A stretch of 64,000 nt of DNA from Margaritifera margaritifera (Eukaryota > Mollusca > Bivalvia > Unionida > Margaritiferidae). Location: the NCBI GenBank assembly GCA_029931535.1, contig JAQPZY010001670.1, positions 6,968,501 to 7,032,500 of the forward strand, in the 5' to 3' direction. Each line of letters begins with the position of its first letter. The stretch's first letter is position 1. This document shows, one piece after another, positions 12,777 through 25,214 of this stretch. A program made the translations under genes and the position numbers. The notes below the pieces were generated by a model. The model had not been told where the DNA came from, made no database searches, and was given only the letters and a program-made list of their open reading frames with translations.

Positions 12777-12929
12777 TATCTTTATTTATATTTTAAATAG
12801 TTCCTAAAGCCAGCAGTGAATATCATATGATTATTCATTCATCTATGATTTATTATTCATCATGGATATTGTTCATCTCAGTAATTGAATGTTTTTGGTG
12901 AAGCCTCATTGTGACTGATGCTGTAAACA

Positions 12930-13166
12930 ATGGTATTATTTTTGAAAATACTTAATAGAGCTCTGCAAAGAAAGAAAATGGCAGTAAATCTAAAAATGTC
13001 AATACTCCAGAAAAATTTTAATGGATCTAGTCTATTTCAGTTCTCTGGATTCACCCAAGAGGATATTCAGGATGTGGAAGTAAATTCATACAGAAAGGTA
13101 ATCCCAGATTTTATGCACATCAAAAAACAAAAATCCAGACAGTATCACTATCCATGTCAGCAATAA
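12930..13166 (+). other. Open frame of 78 codons, identity unknown
   Basis: The translation (FNGSSLFQFSGFTQEDIQDV in its middle) is not repetitive. A donor-like AAAG|GTAATC follows at about 13098, so a short exon ending there is possible. No family motif is recognised and no matching acceptor is evident. From 13167 to 13679 I see nothing else. Chance is the more likely explanation. Confidence 0.15.
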
Positions 13167-13676
13167 CTCATCAGTGAAGCAGCTGAATGAACTTATCATG
13201 ATGAAATTCCAGCTCTACAAATACTCACAGTAACATGGGTATGTGTGCAAGATCACTTCTTTACATGAATAAAAAGTTACATGTACTGAATTCCCATCAA
13301 CAAATACCATTTTAATTCAAGTCGGTCGATAACTGGCTTGGACTTAAAATGAATTTCTTGAAGTGTGTAAAAACATAAAGAACAGATCTAACACCAGCAC
13401 TGTGTCACCACTGACATCCTCAGCTTGACCCATAACCTCCAATCCCAGCAGTACCTGCCAAGCTAGGCCATAATTCATTAAAAAACTCACTTGCTTAAGT
13501 AGACACAAAATACACAGTGTCTAAATATTTAACACCCCCCTCTCCCCAAGCCCAGGCAATTCCAGATATACTTCATCAAAGTGTAGAAGACAATGACACA
13601 AATCAAGATAATGAGACTTCTTCCAAATATAATGCAAGTCACATTGCCATGGAAAATTATGTTCTAAGTGACTTGA

Positions 13677-13784
<108 letters not shown>

Positions 13785-13819
13785 ATAAAAAATGTGTGTT
13801 AATATGTTAATATGATCAC

Positions 13820-14487
13820 ATCCATTCAGGAGGAGTAGTGATAACAAGATTTTGTGGTGGCCATATTGGATGTCAGATTGGGACCATTTTCATTTATGAC
13901 CAATTATATATCACAAGAAGTCTTTTAGTGAAATCTCCATGTTGATATGACCATCCATTCAGTAGTAGTAGCAATAACAAGATTTTCAATATCACTGCAG
14001 TATTGGACATCAGATCGGCACCATTTTCATTTATTACCAACTAGACATCATAAGAAGTCTTTTATTGAAAACCCCATGTTGATATTACCATCTGTTCAGG
14101 AGGAGTAGCATTAACAATATTTTCAAAATGGCTGCCATAGTGGCCACATTGGATGTCAGATTGGCACCATTTAAATTTAGGACCAAGTAGACATCATAAG
14201 AAATCTTTTAGTGAAAACCCCATGTTGATATGACCATCTATTCACAAGGAGTAGCAATAACAAGATTTTCAAGATAGCCACTGTAGCTGCCATACTGGAT
14301 GTGCAAGGAGCACCATTTTCATCTAGGACCAACTATACCATGGGATGAATGTGTATGTAAGTTTCATGCCAATTCTCCAAGTAGTTTAGGAGAAGTAGAG
14401 ATAACAAACTTGTGCTAACAGACAGATGGATGATGGACAACAGACCATCCCATAAGCTCTTCTGGTCTATGACCAGTAGAGCTAAAA
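13820..14487 (+). mobile_element. Right-end piece of the dispersed element with about 140-bp internal repeats
   Basis: Contains four to five diverged copies of a block of about 140 bp. Its landmarks are CATCATAAGAAGTCTTTTAG, CCCCATGTTGATATGACCAT, GGAGGAGTAGCAATAACAAG and ATTTTCAAGATGGCC. It ends with CCCATAAGCTCTTCTGGTCT and ACCAGTAGAGCTAA, whose complement resembles the family's left end (AGCTCTACTGG). The 45189-46378 copy has the same order. Confidence 0.75.
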
Positions 14488-14514
14488 ATGAATATCATCC
14501 ACTCATAATGGAGC

Positions 14515-14690
14515 ATATGAGACAATGTTGCTCAATCCAATGCTAGCTTTACCTAAGTCAACAGGTAGTGCAATAAGTAGCAACATCATAAATATCATCT
14601 GAGACAATGTTGTCCAGTCCAGTGCTAGCTTTACCGAAGTCAACAGGTAGTGGATTAAGTAGCAACATCATAAATAGCATCTGACAGTAC
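14515..14690. repeat. Tandem duplication, unit about 81 bp, 2 copies
   Basis: Two copies of a unit containing GAGACAATGTTGCTCAATCC, CTAGCTTTACCTAAGTCAAC and AAGTAGCAACATCATAAAT. Confidence 0.9.
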
Positions 14691-14699
14691 CTAATTCTC

Positions 14700-15520
14700 C
14701 ATCCAGCAAAACAGTGTCAAGTTAATTATAATGTACATGTCTTAGCTTTTTGTTTCAATTAAACTGCAATAAAATAAGTATAATTAGAGCAACATGTGCA
14801 TATCTACATGGATTTGAATCCAAAGTATTGGAAACATCAACACTGAACTTCATTTTTGCAAATATAAAATTTCTTTCATCATTACATAAGACTAAAGATA
14901 AAGAAAAAGAAAATAAACAACATGTCGATTTTTCTTCATGTACAGTAATTGTTCAGAAAAACTATTTTTGTGCATTAGGTCATGGGCAACTAATTATTTT
15001 ATTAGCTACAGAACCATCCAATGTGTTGTGGTATATTAAATATCATATTTAAAAGAATGAAGCTCACTGGCTGAAAATAACTACTGGAAAAATTAATGTA
15101 ATTTTTCAGAAGAAGCCCATGTATGGGTAAATTGTACACATTAGTAGACTTAATGCTAAAATCATTTTTATTTGATCATTGTTACTGTAGAGGTACTATT
15201 GGATTTAAACACAGAGATCTCACCAGGCTGGATTCTTGTATTGGGCACCTGTGAGGTAATTTTTTTGAAAAACAAGATGCGCGGCACATCATTTTCATCA
15301 CTGTAAAAGTTTCCACTTGTAAAGATCATTTATAAGATGTAAGTATGATTTTCCAGTCTTAACACAAAAGTATCGAAATTTAGCCAAATAATAATGTTAC
15401 AGTCTATGGGAACTGAATTAGCTGTCTGTGTCCATTACATGTATAATGTAAGTGAACTCTTATGTTTTGTGTATATGTATCATTTAAGTTCGGGGTATGA
15501 TAAGCTATTAATACAAAAGG
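14700..15520. other. Unique DNA, no recognised gene
   Basis: It includes a 100-codon plus-strand open frame at 14750-15052. The translation shows no family motif, no signal peptide and no splice context, so I do not call it a gene. Confidence 0.4.
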
Positions 15521-15797
15521 AACTATATTTATGTTTCTTTCTCTATAACATTCCATGTTTATTTTATGCAAGATCAATGCATCTACATGTACTATATTTA
15601 TGTTTCTTTCTCTATAACATTCCATGTTTATCTTATGCAAGATCAATGCATCTACATGTACTATATTTATGTTTCTTTCTCTATAACATTCCATGTTTAT
15701 CTTATGCAAGATCAATGCATCTACATGTACTATATTTATGTTTCTTTCTCTATAACATTCCATGTTTATCTTATGCAAGATCAATGCATCTACATGT
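15521..15797. repeat. 69-bp tandem repeat, 4 copies
   Basis: Four nearly identical units containing TTTATGTTTCTTTCTCTATA and TGCAAGATCAATGCATCTAC. 69 is a multiple of 3, so three frames stay open across it. The near-identity suggests recent expansion. The interval 15798-16188 is unique and empty. Confidence 0.95.
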
Positions 15798-16188
15798 GCA
15801 ACCAAATGCAGTAGTTTCATATGAACTTAATGGAGGATACATATTTATGTATAACAATGTTTGTTCAAAGTTGAATTAAAAACAGTCCAGCTCCAGATGT
15901 AATGCAACACCCCTTGTGATTCCTAGGATTAAATCAGATACAGGAAAATATACTTAACTTCTTAAAAGATAAATGTTGTATAAAGGTAACAAACGAAATA
16001 GCAAATCTATTATTTTCCACCTCTTATGTACATCACTCCTGCAGTATGCACATGGCACCTTCTTTGTAAGTCTACCAGTAGATTAAGAAAAGTGGATCAA
16101 ATTTGTCAACCTGACTTTTGTTCAGATTAAGTTATAAATTTATTTCGGTGTACACACACATTTTTCAGTTATCCTCAAATTATGTCCT

Positions 16189-16990
16189 CAGATAATAATA
16201 TTCAACAGTGAGCAATCAAGATCAACTGCAGTCCAGATAATAATATTCAACAGTGAGCAAGTAAGATCTACTGCAGTCCAGATAATAATATTCAACAGTG
16301 AGCAATCAAGATCCACTGCAGTCCAGATAATAATATTCAACACTGAGCAATCAAGATCTACTCCTGTCCAGATAATTATTCAACACTAAGCAATCAAGAT
16401 CTACTGCTGTCCAGATAATTATTCAACACTGAGCAATCAAGATCTACTCCTGTCCAGATAATTATTCAACACTAAGCAATCAAGATCTACTTATGTCCAG
16501 ATAATAATATTCAACACTAAGCAATCAAGATCTACTGCAGTCCAGATAATAATATTCAACACACAGCAATCAAGATCTACTCCTGTCCAGATAATTATTC
16601 AATACTGAGCAATCAAGATCTACTCCGGTCCAGATAATAATTAATATTCAACACACAGCAATCAAGATCTACTCCTGTCCAGATAATAATTAATATTCAA
16701 CACTAAGCAATCAAGATCTACTCATGTCCAGATAATAATTAAAATTCAACACTGAGCAATAAAGATCAACTGCAGTCCTGATAATAATATTCAACTGTTA
16801 GCAATCTTGATCTACTGCAGTTCAAATAATTATATTCAACACTGAGCAATCAAGATCTACTGCAGTCCAGATAATTATTCAACACTGAGCAATCAAGATC
16901 TACTGCAGTCCACATTATAATATTCAACAGTGAGAATTCAAGACTTCCTGCTGTCCAGATTATAATATTCAATGGTGAGCAATCTTACTG
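16189..16990. repeat. 41-48-bp minisatellite, about 18 copies
   Basis: Unit GTCCAGATAATAATATTCAA followed by CACTGAGCAATCAAGATCTA and CTGCA. Length variants come from loss or gain of a TAA/TAATTAA step. The distal units after 16900 are strongly diverged. Confidence 0.93.
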
Positions 16991-17159
16991 CAGGTGATTT
17001 CCAGGAAGATATTCTAGCTGAGCTAAATAATACATCATACTGCAAAGAATTCATCTTCATTACGAACTGTCACACAATTACACTATACATTCCTTAGCAT
17101 GTAGTTTCTGGAGGATGTTAACAGATATTATCCTATGGAACAGTCTCACCTCATGAAGC

Positions 17160-18040
17160 TAACATTACACCTTGGTGAATATTTGTTTTTGGGTCCATAG
17201 ATCCATGTACTGACCAGTTTCAAAGAGTATATATAATATTAGGCCTCAATGAATGTTTGTGTTATTGGATACATAGATCCATGTAATTACCAGATTCAAA
17301 GACTTGGAGTAGATATAATTCCATATAATATTAGACCCTGGTGAATATTTGTGTATTGGGTCCATAGATCAAGACACAGTCAAGTCAAGATATATAATAG
17401 ACTGAAGTTTCATTAAAATATCTTCATTGGCTTAAGTTTAAAAGTTATACCCATACATGGAAAGAGGTCACTGATTTATATTTTCCCTCGCCATGACCAT
17501 GACCTTCATAATGTGGTTTGGTTTTGGTATGTGATACACTCTCTAGTCATGATATATAACTGATTAAAGTTTCATTCCAATATCATAAGTGGTTCAAAGG
17601 TTAAACTGCAGACAAGGATACATGGGTTGTGACCTTGACTTTGAGGTTGTGGGTGTGGCTATGGTATGTGACACACTGTCTAAACATGATACAGAATTAG
17701 CCAAAGTTTCACTAAAATGTCTTCAGTGGTTCAAACATTATAACATGGACAAGGATACAAGTCGAAGAATAACATTTTCCCTTGCTGTGACCTTGAACTT
17801 GAAGCACATTATCTATAAATGATATATAACTGGCTAAAGTTTCATTAAAATATCTTCAGTGGTTCAAAATTTATGTTCCAGAAAAGTATACAAGTCACAA
17901 AATTACATTCCCTTTCGCTGACCTTTACCTTAATGGCATGCAACACACCATGTTGTCATGATATATACTTTGGGAAGCATTCATGAAAATGTCTTCAACC
18001 TTCAAAATATTATGGACCTGACAAACAAATATTAAAGTCA
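17160..18040. repeat. Diverged dispersed/tandem repeats of a common invertebrate type
   Basis: The first part (17160-17370) repeats GGGTCCATAGATCCATGTA-like strings three times. The second part repeats AAGTTTCATTAAAATATCTT, a GTGGTTCAAA string, GACAAGGATACA and CCTTGACTTTGA about four times, with units of 150-220 bp. Open frames inside (for example 17589-17822) simply read through these repeats. Confidence 0.7.
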
Positions 18041-18059
18041 TGAACTAAACTTACTGTGC

Positions 18060-18600
18060 AGAAACCAATACTTTCTTATTAGACCTAACATGACCATGAC
18101 CTCTGACCTTTAGACCCCAGACTTTATAGTTTATTTATTATCCTAAGCTAAAGTGCAAGCCATCCGCAAAGTCTGGTCTAGGAATTTACTCTAGAACAAA
18201 AGTTATTCTGCAACACTATATTTTGTACCATGATCACCTTGACATTTGACCTTTTGACCCCAAAATTAATAGGCCTCTTCCTTACTTAAGTGCAAGCCCT
18301 TCACAAACTTTGCATGTGGTCTAGAAACTTCAGTTATTATCACACAAAAAAAGATTCTTGCAATCATGGTGACCTTGACCTTTGATCTTTTGACCCCAAA
18401 GTCAATAAACAGCTTTCTTACCCCAAATGCAACTCATCCACAAAGTTTGGTAAAGGTCTGTGATGTAGAACTACTGTTATTGTGGTGGAAACAATTTTTC
18501 TTCTTTCACTCAGTGACCATGATCGTTAATGTTTTGACCCTTAAATCAATAGGGTTCTTCCTTATTCCAAGTGCAAGCCAAACAAAATTGGTAACAGATG
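18060..18600. repeat. 'CCTTTTGACCCC' dispersed repeat block
   Basis: Four diverged units of about 130-150 bp. Each holds GACCTTTGACCTTTTGACCC, then a string like CTTCCTTACTTAAGTGCAAG, then CCACAAAGTTTG and a TCTAGAACT-like string. The same unit flanks the Polinton relic at 30965-31245 and 39220-39430. Confidence 0.75.
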
Positions 18601-21527
18601 CATGAACAGACAACATCATACCATAATACACTCCGTCTTATGGCCGGCAAAAAAGATTGAGACATATCATTTTGGCAATCATCGGGGGGAAAATCATGAG
18701 AGAGTGAGTGAGAGAGAGAAAAGAAGAATAAGAAGACTGTTGAAAAGTAAGTCATCCCCTTTAACAGGATGCAGACATTTCAAATGCAAACACATACTTT
18801 CATCAAACCTTTGCTTTATATACTTAGGATGGAGAAATACGAGCAAATATCAAGTAGAACATGTCCAAATATTATCTTAGGAGATAAGGATTTAAAGAGG
18901 GCTGGTTCGTCATGGACCATTTAAAAGAAGTGCATTTTATCTTCAAAGAGTTATTGTTGATCATTTTTTGACAATAAAACGGGGATCTGATTGTGTTTTT
19001 TTCTCAATGTGGCTTACTTAAATATAATATAAAGTTAGAACATATGCCAAGATCTGTGTTTTGAATCCATACCATTTTCATCAGTTTTTCCACCAATTAT
19101 CATCATTTGTTCTTTGTTTTTTTTTCTCTTGATCTGTCAGTGACCATATGAACTGTAGGTGTAGCATTAGTTGTTTCAGTTTCTTAAATTTCCACAAGAT
19201 CAATGTTCATTTTATAATCTATCGCAGTTCCCTATACTATAATCTTTATGTCAGCAAGTTCTTGTTCAAATGATACATCAGTTCCGCATACATATAAGGT
19301 GCATATAACATCTGCATCAACTTTTGTGAGGGTCATACTTTTAAAAGCAATTATTTGTAAACGATGCAACATTAATTTATAATAACAACAAATGTGAGGT
19401 TTTATGTGTGAACGATTCAAAAATAAGTTTAAACAGCAACCTCTATATTTTGAGATTTAAAGTTGCACACTAAATTTGTTTGAACCCCATTGATAATAAA
19501 TTGCATTAATTTAGGGGATAAAAGTGGGTGTATCAATCAGGGGCCATAACTCCACCAACTGATGATGTAGAATGCTGAAAGTCAGAGATCCTATCAATAC
19601 AAAGCTGCACACAAAACTGTTTTGAAATTAAATGGTAGTTTACTGAGTTAAAGCAGGACTGATGGACAGACACAGAGATGGTTGGAAAGATTGTAAGAGA
19701 AACTTACAATGCACAAGTAGAAAGGCCTAAGTAAATATTTTTTTCCATTTGTAATAAGAGGAAATACAGATAGGGAAAATCCTGTTTTATCATCATACAA
19801 GGTCTGAACCAAGTCAAGAACACATCATATTAACATATGATGTCATTTAGAAAAAGTATACACACTTTGAGAAAATGTGATATGGTACTGTTTATTGTGA
19901 CATCTATTAATCCATAGCTACTGAATAACCTGTGACCACTAACTGACTATCATTTCTGCTAACTACATATTAGACTGTGCTTGGTAATAATGTTAAAAGA
20001 TGGGAATTCCACAGTGGCAGTATTCAAAAGTTGGTGATTCAAAGATCACTAATAGTGAGTTAGAGCAGCAGTTGTACTTAGGAGTGATAGTGCTAGTGTA
20101 ACTAAAGGAGTTTTAAGAAAGGTGAAATATTCACCATGGCAGGCTGATCAACATTTTTCCTCCTTTTCTGAAAAAATAAATACAAAATTTCCAGATTCAG
20201 AAGCAGCATCTCCTTGCTTTTGTATCAATCCTGTCAGAAAGAAATGCAAGTTCCTGAATAGCAGTCGACTCAATATAACACATACAGATAGCAAACTTCA
20301 TAAGTTCCGGTGTTTTTGAAAACCAATCACTTCTATTGAGGCATTACGGGGTTACCGACTACATGCAAGATTGACTTATCTCCGAAATAGAAAAACTTGA
20401 CAATGTGCAAAGCTGCGCACTTCCAAAATAAAGATTTTACAACGGAAGTGCTCTAAGAAGCATGGACAATTTTGTGTTTGGCAGAAACACATGTTGACAC
20501 ATCTTTTACAAAGAATTTTACTTAAAGTTTAAATTATAATCAAGACATATATCAGATTGACCTTAGCAAGTCATGAAAATAAAGAACATAACGGGCCAAG
20601 TATTTGGAACTATTTTCTTACTCTTAACATAAACAGGTGTTCTCTGAGCTGCATTCCATAGGAATTGGATAGTAAATCGCCAGATAGCAGAGGCACTTAC
20701 TTAGTGGTGATGGTGCAGAGTGATACTGATAGGTGACTAAAGAAAATGCATTTGAAGTACAAAATTCAATTCACTAGACCCTGGTATAGTAAACTACTTA
20801 TCATTTGATCTTCTAGGGTCGCCGGGGTTTTTTTGTGACCTGGATTTCTTTTCTATGCTAGAATTTTTTTACTAATACCTGCTCCCCACCTCTCCACCCC
20901 TACCGCCCTTACATCTATATGTCTACTTTTATCAGATGAAACAAGATTTGTCCTTAATATGGAACAGAGAAAATATTACCAAATTTGTACCCCCCTCCCC
21001 AAAATGATCAATGCTTAAGAAACTTTTTTATTTAGAGGGACTATTATAAGAGCTGTAACCTGCTTAATCATATTATCATGTGACTGGACCTTGACAACAC
21101 CATTCACATAATAAATATTTACAATGTGAAATATGCATGTATAATACTAATATAATCATACCTCATTAAACTGACAATATGGAAAACATTATTCTATGCT
21201 ATACTGCAACCCAACCCAAACCTTGCATGAAACTCTCCAGAAGTATTTTCTCAAAGATGCTGCTGAATAAACTGTCATAAGTCAGTAATCATCAGAGATT
21301 GTCTCAACTCTTCTTCCTTCTATTTTTTAATTTCTTCCAACAAAACATTTTCATGGGTTGTATTCTGTTAGCTTCATTATCAAGCCTGTTGCTTTGGTTT
21401 TATTCATTTTACTCTCTAACATGATATATTCAATCAAACTCCCTGTGTACTTTATTTGACCATTGATAGTCATTATAACATTGGTGAACTCATCTTTGAA
21501 GAACAGAATATTAATTCATTGGATTCC

Positions 21528-21528
<1 letters not shown>
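18601..21528. other. Mostly unique AT-rich DNA, no gene recognised
   Basis: No exon of the PDE gene or of any other family could be recognised on either strand. The short open frames (for example 20122-20319) show no motif. Patches resembling the neighbouring dispersed repeats occur near 19440-19690. Confidence 0.4.

Positions 21529-21611
<83 letters not shown>
21529..21611. repeat. (AG)n microsatellite, about 83 bp
   Basis: Uninterrupted GA dinucleotides. The DNA from 21612 to 22083 is unique, with no gene seen. Confidence 0.97.
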
Positions 21612-21614
<3 letters not shown>

Positions 21615-22083
21615 TACAATCAAACCTGTCTGTCCAACCACCTCTGAGAAGTGAGAAAAGTGTGCTTTTTACACAGATGGCTACTTACTGGAGGTTCATT
21701 ATACTTATGAGTGAGAGACCTTGAAAAGGTGGCTGTTAATACAGGTGCTTGCTTAATAGAGGTAGTCTTTCTGGCATGTTTGACTGTACTTGTTCTTTAT
21801 TCTAGAGGTAATGTCAGAGATATATTACATGTAATGGGGATGAATTATAGCTGAGAATTATTTATCTTTGACTTCTGATTCCTATTTTTTTAACATCATC
21901 AATCATAAATTTCACAGCCCACTGGCATAACCCATTGTGTATACTTCAGCCATGACTTTTTAATTCACTAAGGGTTGACTTATCAATGGTAATCAGGACA
22001 ATATGCTGTATAAGATTTATCATCATTTAATTGGATTGACTCACACACTACATGTGTCATTATACTACTGGCTACTGACTCTA

Positions 22084-22282
22084 ATAACCTTGACTCACCT
22101 TAGATGAGTTCCCCACAAGCAGGACCTGACAGCGCTCACACTCTGATAACCTTGACTCACCTTGGATCAGTTCTCCACAAGCAGGACCTGACAGCACTCA
22201 CACTGATAACCTTGATTCACCTTAGATGAGTTCTCCACAAGCAGGACCTGACAGCACTCACACTCTGATAACCTTGACTCAC
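22084..22282 (-). repeat. 61-bp tandem copies of a PDE exon end plus its 5' splice site
   Basis: Three extra units with a period of 60-62 bp. Read on the minus strand, each repeats the last 44 bases of the neighbouring exon (GTGAGCGCTGTCAGGTCCTG, then CTTGTGGAGAAC) and the donor region AAG|GTGAGTCAAGGTTATCAG. The donor-like GTGAGT is intact in units at about 22093 and 22155. At 22215 it reads GTGAAT. Each unit begins just after a CAG, so in principle each is a 44-base mini-exon flanked by AG and GT. Including one would shift the reading frame. Confidence 0.9.
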
Positions 22283-22420
22283 CTTGGAGGAGTTCTCCAC
22301 AAGCAGGACCTGACAGCGCTCACACTGCAGGAGACACTGGGTGTGCATCATGATCTTGTGGATCAGGTTTGCTAAATTACTCTGCTCTTCAAATATCACA
22401 CGTGCAAGATCCAATAACAC
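22283..22420 (-). CDS. Exon of a PDE5/PDE11-like phosphodiesterase (start of second GAF domain)
   Basis: A 138-base exon of exactly 46 codons, phase 0 at both ends. The acceptor TTTCTTTGTCAG precedes GTGTTATTGG, and the donor AAG|GTGAGTCAAG follows. The translation contains [20 protein letters not shown] and [16 protein letters not shown]. This matches the first helix and first strand of a GAF domain in dual-GAF cyclic-nucleotide phosphodiesterases (PDE5, PDE6, PDE11 group). These are cytosolic enzymes that hydrolyse cGMP and/or cAMP and whose GAF domains bind cyclic nucleotide. It joins in frame to the exon at 44532-44621. The next downstream exon was not found. The assignment to PDE11 rather than PDE5 rests on my memory of family patterns and is less sure than the GAF call. 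Confidence 0.88.
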
Positions 22421-22479
22421 CTGACAAAGAAAGTCCAAAATGTTAAAAAATTTATAAAAAATGGACAAATATCTTTAGT

Positions 22480-22915
22480 GAAATGAAAATCTTGTCGGGT
22501 TATCCATATATGAAATACAAACATGCTTATCAAATTTAATTTCCCTATGTTAAGTGGTTTTTGCACAATCACCAAAAAAGTCTCATTCCAAAAAGTTAAT
22601 TTTTGATAGAAAAACTGCTGTAATATCATGAATATTGAATCAGGTTCTAACAAATTTCATTCATCTATGTCAAGTGTTTTTATACAATTGTACAAACAAG
22701 GTTTATGCACAAAAAGTCAAAGGTAATAAAGTTAAAAATGTATTTTAAAAAAATGGAAAAGTTGCTGTAATATCATTGAAATCCAATCAGGTCAAGTAAA
22801 TACGTGTATTTATATGACTGCCAAATTTTATTTCTCTACATCAAGTAGTTTGGGGCAATCACATGAACAATCTTCCTATGTTGGATGGATGGATTTACAG
22901 AAGGACAGAATCTAA
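22480..22915. repeat. Diverged repeats of about 125 bp in the intron
   Basis: Three to four degenerate copies sharing AAATTTCATTCATCTATGTC, a GCTGTAATATCATGAAT string and CAAAAAGTTAATTTT-like strings. The end resembles dispersed invertebrate repeats (GGATGGATGGATTTACAG). Confidence 0.6.
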
Positions 22916-23454
22916 TACATATTCATGGTTTCTAACCTGATTTTAAATTAGTACTTAATCCAGCTGAAAAAATTGTGCCAAGAAAAAAAAAAAAAACTTT
23001 AGAAGAAACCTTAGGTTTAACTTTGATCTAATTGTTCTGAGTACCATTTATTCTTCTTCTTTGATTAACAAAATTTAGTCTGGAAATTGACTGAAGGCAA
23101 TAATAAAAGTTTTTAGGTGTATATGCTATTACTACTCATCATGTCTGACCTAGATGACAGCATTGTGTTACCGCACCAGGTGCTAAGATACGAGACCTGT
23201 GAGGTGCAGTGAAAAATAACCTCAATTTTTTTTAAATCAGGCAAAATTTCATACATCTTTCATCAAATTGCCAGATAATGATGCTTTAGCTGCATTCAAG
23301 CCATGAGAGACTTGAAAATATTATTCAATTTGCCAAATTTGAGCAAATATCTTCTCTGTCCACACTAGGTTTCTGTATTTCTGCCTCACAGACTTTGTTT
23401 CAAATGACCAGTCACATGACCATTATACATAAACATGAAAGAACTAATTACAGT

Positions 23455-23530
23455 GTTTCAGGAAGATGGGAACTGAAACCAGTGTCATGTGTACCCCTTG
23501 AGCTACCAATTTGTTGGTAGAAATAATAAC
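23455..23530 (-). mobile_element. tRNA-derived SINE head or tRNA pseudogene
   Basis: On the minus strand, TAGCTCAAGGGG fits the RNA polymerase III A box (TRGCNNARNGG). About 25 bases later GGTTTCAGTTCCC resembles a B box with one inserted base. No cloverleaf could be drawn with a paired acceptor stem, so a functional tRNA is unlikely. Confidence 0.5.
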
Positions 23531-24104
23531 AAATATATAATTATACATATAAAGTACAAGTATATACATTTTCAAACTTTACAAAATACAGTAGAAATTC
23601 AATAACTCAAACATTTTAATTTACTCTAACACTTGACATTACCATAATGACTCCAGTAGTCAGTCATGGTGTAAAGCCGTCTCTTGCCTGCAATCTCAAA
23701 AACTTTATACAATGAAAACTCCAAACAGCCGAAAACTCTAGCATAAAATGTAGGCCCCCAACACATCCAATCTTTTTAAGTTCTACTGTACTTTAATTAT
23801 TTTAAAAATTCTCAATTATTAATGTGACTTAAATCCTTAAACTTTCTTGAGGCAATCTTTGGTTTTGAGATCAGAATAGGAAATCAGTCTCATAATGTGC
23901 ATGATGTGAGTTGATAAAATTGTGCTTTTAATATTTCCCATCAGTTTGTGAATTCTGTTTTTTACTATATTCAGAATAATTATTCCCATATGTGAAATGT
24001 TTATCTTTTTTATTCTATACTTGTATCTACAACAAAAATGCTTGGCAGAAAATCTTTTGCAACTACACCATATATGTTAAAATATATAAAATACAGTTTC
24101 AGGA

Positions 24105-24265
24105 ATTATGAGAATGCCAGTCTGGACCATGTTTTGTTCATGACTATGCCAGTCTGGACCATGTTTTGTTTATGACTATGCCAGTCTGGACCATGTTTTG
24201 TTTATGAGTGTACCAGTCTAGACCATATTTTGTTTATGAGTATGCCAGTCTGGACCATATTTTGT
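24105..24265. repeat. 32-bp minisatellite, about 5 copies
   Basis: Unit TGCCAGTCTGGACCATGTTT plus TGTTTATGACTA. The flanking intervals 22916-23454, 23531-24104 and 24740-25214 are unique intron sequence in which I see nothing further. Confidence 0.9.
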
Positions 24266-24632
24266 TTATTTTGTTTACAAGTAAACCTGACAGGACCATA
24301 TTTTGCAACATGATGACATATTGACATTTTATGTTCATTGTGTGCAACCTTCATAGTCTACTCAGTTTTGAATCAAAATATCAAATGCCACACCACAATT
24401 TTCATATTTTCATAAGACCAAACTCTCATGGTAATTTTACTTTCTAAATCTGTGCTATAAGCCTGTACTGTGTTTTTCTTTTTTACAAGTTAATACAAAA
24501 TACTCTACAGTTGCCTCAAACAACTTTTTAAGTGAGCTGAGAATGAACAATCCAGACTTAGATGTGTTTGATAAAATTCAGATCAATAAGATCTGCTGAC
24601 AACTTCAAAAAGGTTTCACAAGTACACTGCAT

Positions 24633-24738
24633 TTATTTGCTTCTTGTTTTGGAGGCAGCTCTTCTGAGGGCACCAGGAGTTTTCTTTTGATTAACAGTAG
24701 TTGTGTGGCCATCAATCAATGAGTTCATAATCTGGGAC
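24633..24738 (-). other. Orphan terminal-exon-like segment
   Basis: On the minus strand, a plausible acceptor (CACTTTTAG|GTCCCAG) opens a 106-base stretch. In the frame that needs one base to complete its first codon, it reads SQIMNSLIDGHTTTVNQ, then KTPGALRRAASKTRSK, then a TAA stop that overlaps an AATAAA. The basic, non-repetitive composition looks like a real C-terminus. It does not fit the phase-0 end of the upstream PDE exon; in phase 0 it would read eight codons to a stop. It may be a nested gene end, an alternative last exon, a retrocopy fragment or chance. I do not recognise the protein. Confidence 0.3.
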
Positions 24739-25214
24739 CTAAAAGTGCAGTGGCTATATGGCCAAACTAGTTACCACCTGCTCTGAGGTCCTCATCTCAA
24801 TCATTTGCATACCATGCCTGTACAAGGGATAACATCAGTAAACCTTAATTATTCCATATAAACTTCCTGCACCCTCTAGTAATGAAGAAAACACCCTGAC
24901 TCATATTGCTGAAACTCCCTAATGATAACCTAACTTTCATTTAAATTCCCTAAATCGCTCATACATCAGGCAATAAAGTCATTACTGATACTGATAATGT
25001 AATGATGAGCAGGAAGTAATAGATCTTCTGGCTTGACTGATAACACCTGGCTAGAAAGCACTTAACTCAGCCTATTAAAAGCATACCTGATAGTTACCAA
25101 GAAATATGAGCAATTACAGGAAATGACTGAAATAAAAAAATAATTTCCTTACAATTATCAGCAAAATGTGATGCCTAAATGACTAACAGAGTTCAGGGAT
25201 TACCTGTGTTTCAC

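Noticed and set aside
14750..15052. 100-codon open frame as a gene
   Set aside because: AT-rich, no family motif, no splice or promoter context, no repeat-independent support.
20122..20319. 65-codon open frame as a small gene
   Set aside because: No recognisable motif and a length expected by chance.
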